Assembly: GCA_907163375.1 (NCBI GenBank)
Contig: CAJQUW010005568.1
Coordinates: 21,001 to 85,000 of the forward strand
Source of the DNA: Prostheceraeus crozeri
Taxonomy: Eukaryota > Platyhelminthes > Polycladida > Euryleptidae
Direction: 5' to 3'
Length of the DNA: 64,000 nt
The notes below the pieces were generated by a model that searched no databases, was not told the DNA's origin, and worked only from the letters and a program-made list of their open reading frames with translations. The translations under genes were made by a program, and so were the position numbers. Below, in pieces: positions 33,536 to 46,229 of the stretch; within the stretch, counting starts at the first letter, position 1; every line of letters starts with the position of its first letter.

Positions 33536-36500
33536 TGTATGACTGACCGAACTCATCACAGCACTAGAAAGTTTTAGAAGGTTTTTACAAGTTAAAAATA
33601 AAGTTTCAATAGTGTGTACGTTAGAAATAAAGTTTTAGCTGTTTGCAAGTTAGAAATAAAGTTTCAATAGTGTGTACGTTAGAAATAAAATTTTAGCTGT
33701 TTGTATATCAAAATAAAGTTTCAATAGTGTGTATGTTAGAAATAAAGGTGTAACTGTTTGTAAAAATAAGATCGCAAGATTTACTAGTTTACAAGTTAGA
33801 CTAAGTGTAAATTAAAAATACAATTATAACTGTTTCAAGAGTTTACAAGTTAGAAATAAAGTTTCAATAGTGTATGCGTTAGAAATAAAGTTTTAGCTGT
33901 TTGTATATCAAAATAAAGCTTCAAGAGTTTACAAGTTAGAAATAAAGTTTCAATAGTGTGTATGTTAGAAATAAAGGTGTAACTGTTTGTAAAAATAAGA
34001 TCGCAAGATTTACTAGTTTACAAGTTAGACTAAGTGTAAATTAAAAATACAATTATAACTGTTTTAAGAGTTTACAAGTTAGAAATAAAGTTTCAATAGT
34101 GTATGCGTTAGAAATAAAGTTTTAGCTGTTTGTATATCAAAATAAAGTTTCAAGAGTTTACAAGTTAGAAATAAAGTTTCAATAGTGTATATGTTATAAA
34201 TAAAGGTGTAACTGTTTGTAAAAATAAGATCGCAAGATTTACTAGTTTACAAGTTAGACTAAGTGTAAATTAAAAATAAAATTATAACTGTTCACGAGTT
34301 AAAGCGTTGATGCAACGATGAACAATTAATAAGCTGAAAAGTTTTAGATTCACTTTAACATTACCATATGTTTACAGATAGAAATGTATCACAGCAAAGC
34401 TACTTCATGAGTTAGTTTGTCAGGAGTGTATCATCTCAAACGTTTACTCCGACTGTGGAACATTGATTTCCATGATGAAGATTTAAACAGTTAGATTCGA
34501 TGACGAACAAGATTTACTAGTTTACAAGTTGGACAAAGCGTTCTACTATTTGTAAATGAAAGATATCATTTCAACAGTTTACCAGTTAGAAATAAAGTTT
34601 CAACAGTCTACAAGTTAAAAATAAAGTTTCAACAATCTATCAGTTAAAAATAAAGTTTCAACAGTCTACAAATTAAAAAATAAAGTTTCAATAGTGTTTT
34701 TAAAATAAGATCATAAGATTTACTAGTTTGCAAGTTAGACTAAGCGTTCTACTATTTGTAAACTAAAAACATAGTTTCAACAGTTTGCAGATTAAAAATA
34801 AAGCTTCATTAGTGTATGCGTTAGAAAGAAAGTCTTAGCTGTTTGTGCGTTAGAAATAAAATAAAGTTTCAACCGTTTACAAGTTAAAAATGAAGTTTCA
34901 ATAGTGTGTATGTTAAGAATAAAGTTCTATCTGTTTATATGTTAGAAATAAAAATGAAGCTTCACCAGTTTACAAGTTAAGAATAAAGTTTTATCTGCTT
35001 GTATGTCAGAAATGAAATAAAGTTTCACCAGTTTAAAAAATAAAAATAAAGTTTCAATAATGTGTACGTTTGAAACAAAGTTTCAACCGTTAACAAGTTA
35101 AGAATAAAGTTTCAATAGTTTGCAAGTTAAAACTAATGTTTCAATAGTGCGTATGTTAAGAATAAAGTTTTATCTGTTTGTATGTTAGAAATAAAATGAA
35201 GTTTCACCAGTTGGAAAGTTAAGAATAAAGTTCTATCTGTTTGTATGTTAGAAATAAAACAAAGTTTCAACCGTTTACAAGTTAAAAATAAAGTTTCAAT
35301 AGTTTACAAGTTAAGAATAAAGTTTCAATAGTGCGTATGTTAAGATAAAGTTCTATCTGTTTATATGTTAGAAATAAAATGAAGTTTCACCAGTTTACAA
35401 GTTAAGAATAAAGTTCTATCTGTTTGTATGTTAGAAATAAAACAAAGTTTCAACCGTTTACAAGTTAAAAATAAAGTTTCAATGGTTTACAAGTTAAAAT
35501 AAAGTTTCAATAGTGTGTATGTTAAGAATAAAGTTCTATCTGTTTATATGTTGGAAATGGAATGAAGTTTCACCAGTTTACAAGTTAAGAATAAAGTTCT
35601 ATCTATTTGTATGTTAGAAATAAAACAAAGTTTCAACCGTTTACAAGTTAAAAATAAAGTTTCAATAGTTTACAAGTTAAGAATAAAGTTCTATCTGTTT
35701 ATATGTTGGAAAGAGAATGAAGTTTCACCAGTTTACAAGTTAAGAATAAAGTTCTATCTGTTTGTATGTTAGAAATAAATGAAAGTAAGAACTTCATCGT
35801 ATGAGTATTCAAAGCATGTTTTTTAAATCAAATGTGTGTCGTATTGACATGATAGAATCGCGTTAGAAATAAAGTTTCGGCCATTTACAAGTTAAAAATA
35901 GAGTTTCAACAGTGTGTACGTTAGAAATAAAGTTTTAGCTGTTTATATGTTAGAAACAAAATAAAGTTTCAACAGTTTAGAAGTTGAAAAATAAATTTTC
36001 AACAGTGTGTACGTTAGAAATAAATGAAAGTAAGAACTTCATCGTATGAGTATTCAAAGCATGTTTTGTAGATCAAATGTGTGTCGTACTGACATAATAG
36101 ATTCAAATGAACTTGACAAACGCGTTTGTCAAACTTGATTCTATCATGTCAGAACGACACACATTTGATTTACAAAACATGCTTTGAATACTCATGCGAT
36201 GAAGTTCTTACTTTCATTTAATTCTAACGTACACACTGTTGAAACTTTATTTTTCAACTTGTAAACTGTTGAAACTTTATTTTGTTTCTAACATATAAAC
36301 AGCTAAAACTTTATTTCTAACGTACACACTTTTGAAACTTTATTTTTAACTTGTAAACGGCTGAAACTTTATTTCTAACGCACAAAGCGCTTAAACTTTA
36401 TTTCCATCATACACACTATTGAAACTTTATTTTAATCTGTAAACTGTTGAAACGATATTTTTCATTTACAACTAGTAGAACGCTGAGTCTAATTTGCAAA

Positions 36501-39500
36501 CTAGTAAATCTTACGATCTTGTCTTACAAACAGTTATACCTTTCTTTTTAGCATATAAACTGTTATACCTCTATTTCTAACATACAAGCAGTTAAAACTT
36601 TATTTCTAACTTACAAACAGATAAAACTTTATTCCTAACGTACACACTGTTGAAACTTTATTTTTCGGCTTGTAAACTTTTGAAACTTTGTTTTGTTTCT
36701 AACATAAAAACAGATAAAACTTTATTTCTAACATACACACTGTTGAAACTTTATTTTTAACTTGTAAACGGTTGAAACTTTATTTTATTTCTAACACACA
36801 CACACAAACACACACAAACAGTCATAACTTTATTTCTAACGTGCACACTATTGAAACTTTATTTTAATCTGTAAACTGTTGAAACGATATTTTTCATTTA
36901 CAACTAGTAGAATGCTGAGTCTAACTTGCAAACTAGTAAATCCTACGATCGTACTTTACAAACAGATAAAACTTTCTTTCTAACGTAGACACTGTTGAAA
37001 CTTTATTTTTAACTTGTAAACGGTTGAAACTTTATTTCTAACGTACAGACTATTGAAACTTTATTTTTAATTTGTAAACTGGTTGAACTTCATTTTATTT
37101 CTAACATACAAGCAGATAGAACTTTATTCTTAACTTGTAAACTAGCGAAACTTCATTTTATTTCTAACATACAAACAGATAAAACTTTATTCTTAACATG
37201 TGCACTATTGAAACATTAGTTTTAACTTGCAAACTATTGAAACTTTATTTTTAACTTGTTAACGGTTGAAACTTTGTTTTATTTCTAACATACAAAAAGA
37301 TAAAACTTTATTTTTAACTTGTAAACTGATGAAACTTCATTTTATTTCTAACATACAAATAGATAGAACTTTATTCTTAACTTGTAAACTGGTGAAACTT
37401 CATTCTATTTCTAACATATAAGCAGATAGAACTTTATTCTTAACATACACACTATTGAAACTTTATTCTTAACTTGTAAACCATTGACATTTTATTTTTA
37501 ACTTGTAAACGGTTGAAACTTTGTCTTATTTCTAACATACAAACAGATAAAACTTTATTCTTAACATGCACACTATTGAAACTTTATTCTTAACTTGTAA
37601 ACTATTGAAACTTTAATTTTAACTTGTAAACGGTTGAAACTCTGTTTCTAACGTACACATTATTGAAACTTTATTTTTAACTTTTAAACTAAATTATTGA
37701 CAACTTTATCTCATTTCTAACATACAAGCAGATAAAACTTTATTCTTAACTTGTAAACTGGTGGGCCTTCATGTTTATTTCTAACATATAAACAGATAGA
37801 ACTGTATTCTTAACATACACATTATTGAAACTTTATTTTTAACTTGTAAACTGTAACGGTTGAAACATTATTTTATTTATAACGTACACACCACTGAAAC
37901 TTTATTTTTAACTTTTAAACTGGTGAAGCTTCATTTTATTTCTAACATACAAACAGATAAAACTTTATTCTTAACTTGTAAACTGATGAAACTTCATTCT
38001 ATTTCTAACATATAAACAGATAGAACTTTATTCTTAACTTGTAAACTGGTGAAACTTCATTCTATTTCTAACATATAAACAGATAAAACTTTATTCTTAA
38101 CATACGCACTATTGAAACTTTATTTTAACTTGTAAACTATAGAAACTTTATTTTTAGCTTGTTAACGGTTGAAACTCTGTTTCTAACGTACACATTATTG
38201 AAACTTTATTTTTAACTTTAAAAACTGGTGAAACTTTATTTCATTTCTGACATGCAAGCAGATAAAACTTTATTCTTAACTTGTAAACTGGTGAACCTTC
38301 ATTTTTATTTCTAACATATAAACAGATAGAACTGTATTCTTAACATACACACTATTGAAACTTTATTTTTAACTTGTAAACGGTAACGGTTGAAACTTTA
38401 TTTTATTTATAACGTACACATCACTGAAACTTTATTTTTAACTTTCAAACTGGTGAAACTTTATTTCATTTCTGACATACAAGCAGATAAAACTTTATTC
38501 TTAACTTGTAAACTGGTGAAGCTTCATTTTATTTCTAACATACATACAGATAAAACTTTATTCTTGACATACGCACTATTAAAACATTAGTTTTAACTGA
38601 TAAACGGTTGAAACTTTATTTTATTTCTAACGTATACACTAATGAAGCTTTATTTTTAATCTGCAAACTGTTGAAACTATGTTTTTAGTTTACAAATAGT
38701 AGAACGCTTAGTCTAACTTGCAAACTAGTAAATCTTATGATCTTATCTTACAAACACTATTGAAACTTTATTTTTTAATTTGTAGACTGTTGAAACTTTA
38801 TTTTTAACTGGTAGACTGTTGAAACTTTATTTTTAACTTGTAGACTGTTGAAACTTTATTTCTAACTGGTAAACTGTTGAAATGATATCTTTCATTTACA
38901 AATAGTAGAACGCTTTGTCCAACTTGTAAACTAGTAAATCTTGTTCGTCATCGAATCTAACTGTTTAAATCTTCATCATGGAAATCAATGTTCCACAGTC
39001 GGAGTAAAAGTTTGAGATGATACACTCCTGACAAACTAACTCATGAAGTAGCTTTGCTGTGTACATTTCTATCTGTAAACATATGGTAATGTTAAAGTGA
39101 ATCTAAAACTTTTCAGCTTATTAATTGTTCATCGTTGCATCAACGCTTTAACTCGTGAACAGTTATAATTTTATTTTTAATTTACACTTAGTCTAACTTG
39201 TAAACTAGTAAATCTTGCGATCTTATTTTTACAAACAGTTACACCTTTATTTCTAACATACACACTATTGAAACTTTATTTCTAACTTGTAAACTCTTGA
39301 AGCTTTATTTTGATATACAAACAGCTAAAACTTTATTTCTAACGTACACACTATTGAAACTTTATTTCTAACTTGCAAACTCTTGAAACTTTATTTTGAT
39401 ATACAAACAGCTAAAATTTTATTTCTAACGTACACACTATTGAAACTTTATTTCTAACTTGCAAACAGCTAAAACTTTATGTCTAACGTACACACTATTG

Positions 39501-39560
39501 AAACTTTATTTTTAACTTGTAAAAACCTTCTAAAACTTTCTAGTGCTGTGATGAGTTCGG
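33536..39560. repeat. Central AT-rich palindromic satellite of A
   Basis: Degenerate units of about 18-50 bp are built on GTTAGAAATAAAGTTT and CAATAGTGTGTAC. In the left half the plus strand reads AATAAA in nearly every unit; in the right half the minus strand does. The centre of symmetry is GACAAACGCGTTTGTC at 36115-36130, with no spacer. Sequences within 100 bp of the centre are about 90 percent mirror-identical. A 90-bp block beginning ATGAAAGTAAGAACTTCATC occurs at about 35778 and 36023 in the left half. No coding sequence. Confidence 0.92.
36115..36130. repeat. Exact centre of the A palindrome
   Basis: GACAAACGCGTTTGTC is a 16-bp perfect palindrome at which the two arms meet head to head. 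Confidence 0.95.
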
Positions 39561-39599
39561 TCAGTCATACAACGTCAATGATCAAACTTTATTTTCACA

Positions 39600-40445
39600 A
39601 ACGTGTGTCGCGGTAAATTATTTGACTACACTAACGCTTACATTTCATGACATGTGTGTTTCATAAAACGTCATGATCAAACTTTTCTAACTATACATCA
39701 ACCTGTGTTGCAGTAAAACTATTACAAACCATGATACACTTTCTAACGACACTCACGAATACAAGTTCGATGATCAGACTTTACTTTCTCAAACGGGTGT
39801 CACAGTAAAATTATTTGACTACACTAACTTTGCAAACCATGATACACTTTCTGACTAGACGTACGAATACAACGTTGATGATCAAACTTTTCTAACTATA
39901 CATCAACCTGTCTTGCAGTAAAACTTTTACAAACTATGATACACTTTCTAACGACACTCACGAATACAAGTTCGGTGATCAGACTTTACTTTCTCAAACG
40001 GGTGTCACAGTAAAATTATTTGACTACACTAACTTTGCAAACCATGATACACTTTCTGACTAGACTTACGAATACAACGTTGATGATCAAACTTTTCTAA
40101 CTATACATCAACCTGTGTTGCAATAAAACTTTTACAAACCATGATACACTTTCTAAAGACACTCACGAATACAAGTTCGATGATCAGACTTTACTTTCTC
40201 AAACGGGTGTCACAGTAAAATTATTTGACTACACTAACTTTGCAAACTATGATACAGTTTCTGACTAGACTTACAAATAAAACGTTGATGATCAAACTTT
40301 TTAACTATACATCAACCTGTGTTGCAATAAAATTTTTGTACAACATGATAAAGTTTCTGACTACACTAACTTTGCTTTTACAAACCATGATACAGTTTCT
40401 GACTAGACTTACGAATACAACGTTGATGATCAAACTTTTCTAACT
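39600..40445. repeat. Satellite of about 112-200 bp units, right arm of A
   Basis: This is the inverted counterpart of 32520-33535 with one unit fewer. It includes GGTGTCACAGTAAAATTATTTG and CAACCTGTGTTGCA words. Confidence 0.9.
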
Positions 40446-40577
40446 ATACATCAACCTGTGCTGCAGTAAAACCTTTGTACGACACTGACAAGAGCTTGTT
40501 CACTAGCAAAGAGAGAAGTCTGTGATGTGTTGCGTGTGGCGCATGAATGTCCTCCCTTCATTCTATTCATCATTTTT

Positions 40578-40645
40578 CTTCCCCTCTGCATTCCATATCC
40601 GTAGATATGTGGCGGGCTTGGGACCGCTTTAGCTGCATTAGAAGG
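40578..40645 (-). ncRNA. Twister self-cleaving ribozyme, A right arm
   Basis: Mirror copy of 32324-32391. Sense strand: CTTC, UAA (predicted cleavage between positions 40640 and 40639), TGCA, GCTAAA, GCGGTCCCAAGCCCGC, CATATC-TACG-GATATG, TGCAGAGGGGAAG. It differs from the left copy at one base in the G-rich 3' part (AGAGGGG here, AGACGGG there). It lies 57 bp after the slot-gene stop on the same strand. Confidence 0.88.
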
Positions 40646-40701
40646 TTGGTCCTTAAGAGAGCCGATGGGTCGTTCTCGGGATGATTGGAGGAATATGGGA
40701 C

Positions 40702-41939
40702 TCAAGCTTGCCGCTTCTTCTCCGGCTCGTTGACGGAAGCAGGTGGGCGCTTCTCATTGATATCTGTAAAGAAAGAAGTTGTTAGTTATCATCTTGAACT
40801 CTAAGTTACTTGTTTTAACTTACAGATCTTCTCCGGACGTGGTTCGAACAGGAATCCTGTGATTGCCTCCTTATGGTCGAATGTGAAATGAAGGCATTCG
40901 ATACCTTTTTTAGCCCTGCTGTAACACATTTCGTCTCTGCCACGTTCACAGAGGAGCGGTCTTGCGGGCACACCTCCTTTCTTATCTAGGGGAATGTGGA
41001 GGCGACTTGATCGTCGAGTACTGCTACTCCTCACTTGTTGGTGCAGCTCCTGATTAGTCGCCACCACCTTCCCCAACTGCTTTCGCAGCCCTTCCAACTC
41101 CTCCCTCATCTTTCTCAACTCCTTCTCCTGACTCTCTCTCTCGATCAGGAGCTGTTCTTCTCTGGCCTTACTAGCGAGGTGCGAGAACCTCTCGCGATCG
41201 AGCTCTCCTTCTTTCTCAAGAAGAATAGCTTGAGTCTTCTTGAGCTCCTGAGTGACTCGCGAGAGGTTCTCGGAACTCGCTTTATAGAAGAAACAGTCGC
41301 TCTACCACACTGCCAACTCATTCTTCAGCTTGTCATAGTCATCGACCAGTGGTGGGCGCATAATGAAGTTGCGACATTGAGCCGCAATCCCACCACTGCT
41401 CGATGACTTAGCCGGCTGCACCTCGCTATCGAGATCGACTTCCCTCACCGCCTCTACCTCGCTATCGAGGTCGACACTCTCGACAAGGTGAGCCTTCGCC
41501 GAGCCTTTTTCCTCCTCCTCCTCTTCCTCACTGTCGCTGCTACTAGTAGCCGACTCATCGCTAGAGGAGGATTTACTCGACTTCGGAGAAGACTCAATCG
41601 GGGTGAGTGAGAGAGCCTTTGCTTGCACACTAGATGAGGGAGGCTCTGCTGACGCGATAGACTCGACAGCGCACTGAGTCTCCAGAGCTTTTAACTCTGA
41701 GCTGAAGAGACTTTGCTTCGTCTCCTCAGTCAGCTCTGGTTGACTGCAACTGCTATGCTTCGCATGCCACTCCGGTAACGTCTCGACAAGGCGAGATGTA
41801 TTATGGCTGCTGCAAAAGTATCGAATGCCCCTACCATTCGCTTATTCACACAAGGGTGTTTCTTAAAGGCATCACTGCGAAAGATTTTTCTGCAAACGCA
41901 GAGCTTGAAAGCCGTCTTGGCATTATTGTAGTTAACCAT
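40702..41939 (-). pseudogene. Arm slot gene of A, right copy
   Basis: Mirror copy of 31030-32267 with a few substitutions, such as MQAKALSLTPIE in place of MPAKALSPTPIE. The Cys-rich head (LCVCRKIF), the acidic linker with DLDSEV repeats, the coiled coil and the tail are all present. The 60-nt intron maps to 40823-40764. The acceptor before the ATG and the spacing to the ribozyme are unchanged. The breaks appear shared with the left copy, so they predate the palindrome or were copied between arms. About two breaks. Confidence 0.6.
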
Positions 41940-42479
41940 TTTCTGAAGTGAAAAGGGGAAAACAATGATTATAAGTCCGTAAACATTTGATAGCAAACGA
42001 TTGATTCCTAGTTTATAAAAACGGAAAACAATGATTTTTACACTTAGTGAGGAATGATAGATTTGAGTATAGTGAGTGGCACTCGATCCCGTCGACAGCC
42101 CGAAGGCCTTGTACTGATCACTAGGGAAGTGAGAGATCTTCCCCGATACCCGCTATTTACAGCTTAAGACATCATTGTCACTGCCCCGAAGTGGTAACAG
42201 CAACGCCGAGTCAAAGGTAGTGAACAGTAGCTGGGATCTAACCCCTCAAAGCTGCCTTAGACTTAGTTAAATTTGAAATCTGATAGCAGATTTGAACTCA
42301 GCATACTTGAAAACCTTGAGGAAACATCCCAAGTTATTGCTTTGATCAGCTTGATAGCAAGCCGTAGAGAGCTTGATTCACCAGCGTTTTGCAATGGAGA
42401 TGTTTAGAGGCCACCCATGACAAGATAGCTAAGACTCAACCGATTGGCGTTCAAAGTGCTACGTTGAGAACTGTGTCAA

Positions 42480-42680
42480 ATGCCCAACATGAGTTGCCCC
42501 AGCGGTTTCGGTCTAAACTATGACACACTCCCTTGCCACACTTATCACTACGGCATCGTCCGCCGTCCCGAAGGAACACCCTGTCAGTGGAATATTACAG
42601 CAAAACTCTCCGTGTCTTGCTCGCTTTCAGTGAAAAGCCGCTTATACCATGAGAAACTCGCCTCGTACAACATTATAAAT
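42480..42680 (+). other. Small conserved Cys-containing frame, right arm of A (uncertain coding)
   Basis: The counterpart of 30289-30489, differing by about one amino acid in the common part (HTYHYG here, HTYQYG there). Antisense to the slot-gene leader. Whether it is translated cannot be judged from near-identical arms. Confidence 0.3.
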
Positions 42681-43084
42681 GCCTTAGTTGAATTCAGCAG
42701 GGTCGAAAACCCCAGAAAACCTCCAAAACTAGTGAATTTAAATTTTTCAACTTTTAAGCACTACTTATGAAATTTTGTAAGTAGTCTATCACTTAGGGCA
42801 GGTCAATAGCGACCGAACCTTTTTTGAATCAAGTCAAACGGACTTGTAGAAGCAAAGTTACAAGCCTTTAAAGTTTTGGAATCTTTTATGGCCTAGAGAC
42901 GAAGGCCATCTCCTGACGAACCTCTAAGTCTGACGCCTTAGCTGACTTCAGCAAGGAAATTTTCTAAGTCGGTTTCTTACAGAAACCCGGAATTTGTAAT
43001 GTCCGAAGCTATCATCGGAGCTCAGAGAGACGACCTACCTTTGACAATCGCTCTCGTCTTAATGACAAGTCTCTGTCGGTTCCC

Positions 43085-43100
43085 AGCTTATACAGTGTGT
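43085..43100 (-). promoter_or_regulatory. Outer promoter, right arm of A (weakened TATA)
   Basis: The minus strand reads ACTGTATAAGCTGGGA where the left arm has ACTATATAAGCTGGGA, so the right-arm TATA box differs by one base. The leader donor downstream is kept near 43040. Confidence 0.45.
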
Positions 43101-43189
43101 GGCGATCAGCTGATGACGTAATACCCATCATCCAAATCTTTAAATCCGTCTATCTCCGGTTCTAGTGCTCCGATGGATCTGGAAATACA

Positions 43190-43740
43190 CTATTTCCATG
43201 TAGAATTTGACGCTGAATCCGAATCTGGCCTCCGTTTTCCCATCCGATGCTTCGTTTTGGCTCTACAGCCCACAGCCATTGCAAAAATTCTAACTCTGTC
43301 GTTTTTTCGAAAAAAATTTCGTGAATAAAAATTTGTTCTATCCGATTGACTTGAAATTCACCATGTTGATAGAGAATTTCACGCTGATTCCAAATCTGAA
43401 ATCCGTTTTGCTCTCCGATGCTTCGTTTTGAAGCTACAGCCCAAAACGTCCAAAATTCTAACTCCGTCGTTTTTCGACAATCTCCCAAAATCTTAAATGG
43501 CGTCTCACATCTAAACGAAGGCAGATATGAACATGCCGTGTATTTCAGTGAATTTGTCTCACTCTTAGCTTTCAAACAAGCTATTGCACGACAAAATCCG
43601 TCCACTAGAAGCAAGTTGGAAGATCGGTGCCGAGGGGGGGGGGGCGTCAGCGAAAATTTTTTCTCTCCGATTGCTTTCAAATTCTCCATATAGATGCAGA
43701 ATTTCACGCTAAATCCGAATCTGGCCTCCGTTTTCCCACC
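43190..43740. repeat. Short 325-bp repeat block, right arm of A
   Basis: Fewer than two units of the repeat that occupies 26900-29760 in the left arm. This is the main cause of the 1.5-kb length difference between arms. Confidence 0.88.
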
Positions 43741-43864
43741 CAAGCACTGCTTCTACTCGAAACATCCCATTTTCAACCCAACACTCATCAGATTTCACGA
43801 AAATCATAACATACTATAGCCTCAATTGTTCACCCAACTTTTGACGAGAAACACGATGGCAGTG

Positions 43865-43995
43865 GCCCACCCTGGCCGGCACACCACGCCAACCTGGCCG
43901 GCACACCACGCCAACCTGGCCGGCACACCACGCCAACCTGGCCGGCACACCACGCCAACCTGGCCGGCACACCACGCCAGCCTGGCCGGCACACC
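43865..43995. repeat. 21-bp GC-rich minisatellite, right end of A
   Basis: Six units of CAACCTGGCCGGCACACCACG, complementary to the unit at the left end. The C-rich block CCGACAGAGG and the terminal 45 bp follow. Confidence 0.92.
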
Positions 43996-45350
43996 ACGAC
44001 AGACCTCTGTCGTTCGAGAGGGGGGGGGAGTCAGCCTCGAAGCACCACGGCGGCCGACCACGACAGACCACAACCTCTGTCGTTCCAGAGGGGGAGGGGG
44101 AGGGGAGGCGGAGGGAGGCGCGCCGGTCGGGTGTTCGCCGTTTTATTACTACTTTTGTCAGTAGTAAGCTCATCCCAGGCGCAAGTCCAAAATGCGCAAA
44201 CCCCCACCCACACCCCCATCCCCCTCTGTCTGGCAGGTGAGGGAGTTTGCCAAGGATGTGTTGGGAGGAATGGGTCCGAGAGGAGGAAACGAGTCCCCCC
44301 TTCTGGAAGGAAGGCAGGAGTGTTCGGGGAAGGGTTGGGCAGGAAGGTGATAGGAATGTGTGAGGGATAGAGCTGGAAAGGGGTAGGTGTTGATGGTGTT
44401 TGGGATTAGAAACGTTGGAAATCGTCACGAAGGAGGGTTTGGATAGGAAATTGGAGTTCAGATGTGGAATCTGCGTGAAAGTTTGGGTGGGGAAGGATGG
44501 AAGGAGGAGCAGCAAGGGGTAGAATCTCTGAAAACGGTCGAGTTGGAAAAAGGCTGGGTTGGGTGGTTTTGGGATGAGAAAAGTTGAATTTCGTCATGAA
44601 GGAGACCTCGGATGGGAAAATGTAGTGCAGATTCGGAATTTTTGGCCAATTTTGGGTTAGGAAGGATGTTTCCAGCAAAATCGGAGAGAAAAAAAATGTT
44701 GAGGACGTCCTCCCCCCTCCTACCAACCTTCCAACTTTGGTTCCAGAGATGGTAGAAAGTCGTGCAATAGCTCATTTGAAAGCTAAAAGTGAGAAAAATG
44801 CAGTGGAAAGCTCAGTTTGGACCATATTTCCTGGGTTGAGGGAGGAAAATGGCAGGAAAACGTCAGAGTTGAAAAAGTCAGGTTTTGGAGGTTTTGGGAT
44901 GAGAAAGTCCATTTTTCGGTATGAAGGAGTGCTCGGATGGGAAAATGGAGTGCAGATTCGGACGTTTTGGCCACTTTTGGGTCTAGGAACGTCTTCCCAA
45001 CTCAATCGGAGAGAAAAAGTTCTGACCCCCCCCTCGACAACGATCTTCCAACTTTGGTTGTAGACATCGTAGAAAGTCGTGCAATAGCTCGTTTGAAAGC
45101 TAAGAGTGAGACAAATTCAGTGGAAAACATGGCTTGTTCGTATCTGCCTTCGTTTAGAGGTGAGACGTCATTGAAATTTTGGGACATTGAGGAAAAACGA
45201 CAGAGTTAGAATGTTTATGATAATCGCTCTAGCGGGTGAATCAAGCCTCGGACAGGAAAACAGAGACCAGATTTGGAATCAGCGTCAAATTTGTAACAAA
45301 TAATGGTTTGCCCTCCCCCCTGCATGGATTGCCGATTGCATATTGACAGA

Positions 45351-45412
45351 GTATATAAGAACGGGATCGGGAGAGGAATTTCACTAAGTTGAGAAACTGA
45401 CTACAGGTAAGT
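45351..45412 (+). promoter_or_regulatory. Outer promoter and leader donor, B left arm only
   Basis: GTATATAAGAACGGG at 45351 is followed 45 bp later by CTACAG|GTAAGT (donor at 45407). An acceptor TTTCATTTCAG ends at 46227, two bases before the slot-gene ATG, suggesting an 821-nt leader intron. Confidence 0.6.
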
Positions 45413-46190
45413 CGTTTCTCTTGAGTTCCGATATCGGACTTCTGACTTTCCATTGCTGATATCAGCTAAGGTGTCAGACTTATAGGTTAGTCAGTATAGC
45501 ATGACTGACCATTTGATGATAGTAGGCCGAAATCTTCAAACGGCTATAACTTTGCTTCTACAAGTCCTTTAGACTTGATTCAAAAAACATTCGACAGCTC
45601 TTGCTGTGCTGTAGGTGACAGACTACTTATAAACGTTTTATGAATACTGAAAAATTTAAATTCATATTTAATGATAATAATTAAAGTTTTTGAATAAAAA
45701 GCAGTCGTTTATGAGTCTCTGTAACTTGGGTCGTTTCCTCTTGTAAATAAATCCACCGGTTTTCATGTCAAATCTGGGGCCCGGATACCAACACAGTGAT
45801 ATGACGCACGCTGTGTCCGCTCGAGGTTGGATTTGTGGGTCGAGGCCTTGGAGCTGGGATAAGATCCCCTCTGAGTAATGCCTGTAACGGATTCAAGAGC
45901 TTAACACCCAAACGGTTGCCGGCTTGCTATCAGGCCTTCTTCGTCTAGCCTCAGTAACTCAGGCTTGGCAACGTCTATCGTTTGTCATTGTAACTTGGTA
46001 AAAATGGGACGGTTACTGCAAGCATTGACGTCAAACCTTTTCGCGTCATAGGGGAATCCGTCTTTGTGTTGGGAGTTGGTAACGGAAACCACGGTGACTG
46101 CCGATGCCCATACATGGTAAAACTGCTGTTGTCAAGTCAAAAGCATGACCAAATAAGGAAGGTCTGAATCATGGCTTTGTGCTCCCTGGG

Positions 46191-46198
46191 TATATAAA
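46191..46198 (+). promoter_or_regulatory. Inner TATA box, B left arm
   Basis: TATATAAACCGC lies 39 bp before the ATG at 46230. The identical box is at 60003-60010 on the minus strand in the right arm. Confidence 0.7.
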
Positions 46199-46229
46199 CC
46201 GCTGACTCTCATTTAATTTCATTTCAGTC

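Larger units (their letters stand above)
26574..44153. mobile_element. Element A: 17.6-kb head-to-head palindrome made of two Polinton-type arms
   Basis: The left end AGTAGTAATAAAACGGCG is mirrored by CGCCGTTTTATTACTACT at 44153. The left arm (to 36122) and right arm (from 36123) are inverted copies of about 9.5 and 8.0 kb, the difference being mainly the number of 325-bp repeats. Each arm has: terminus, 21-bp minisatellite, 325-bp repeats, TATA with leader donor, slot gene, twister ribozyme, about 112-bp satellite, then AT-rich satellite. No capsid, ATPase, integrase, protease or polymerase gene is present. Arms are nearly identical, so it is young or kept uniform by copying. Slot genes look broken (about two breaks in each). 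Confidence 0.85.
44160..46225. repeat. Left terminal inverted repeat of B
   Basis: Matches 59985-61591 inverted. It includes three diverged relatives of the A arm repeat (landmarks GATGGGAAAA and TCGTGCAATAGCTC), so A and B arms share origin. A block of about 455 bp at 45205-45660, with a TATA box and splice donor, is missing from the right arm. Confidence 0.88.

Noticed and set aside
33536-39560. Regular short repeats that could be taken for a CRISPR array
   Set aside because: Units are degenerate and AT-rich, without constant repeats and unique spacers, in a eukaryotic context and mirrored around a centre.
26574-44153. Reading A as an LTR-type element because of long terminal copies
   Set aside because: Copies are inverted, ends are AGT...ACT, and there is no gag, reverse transcriptase or primer site.
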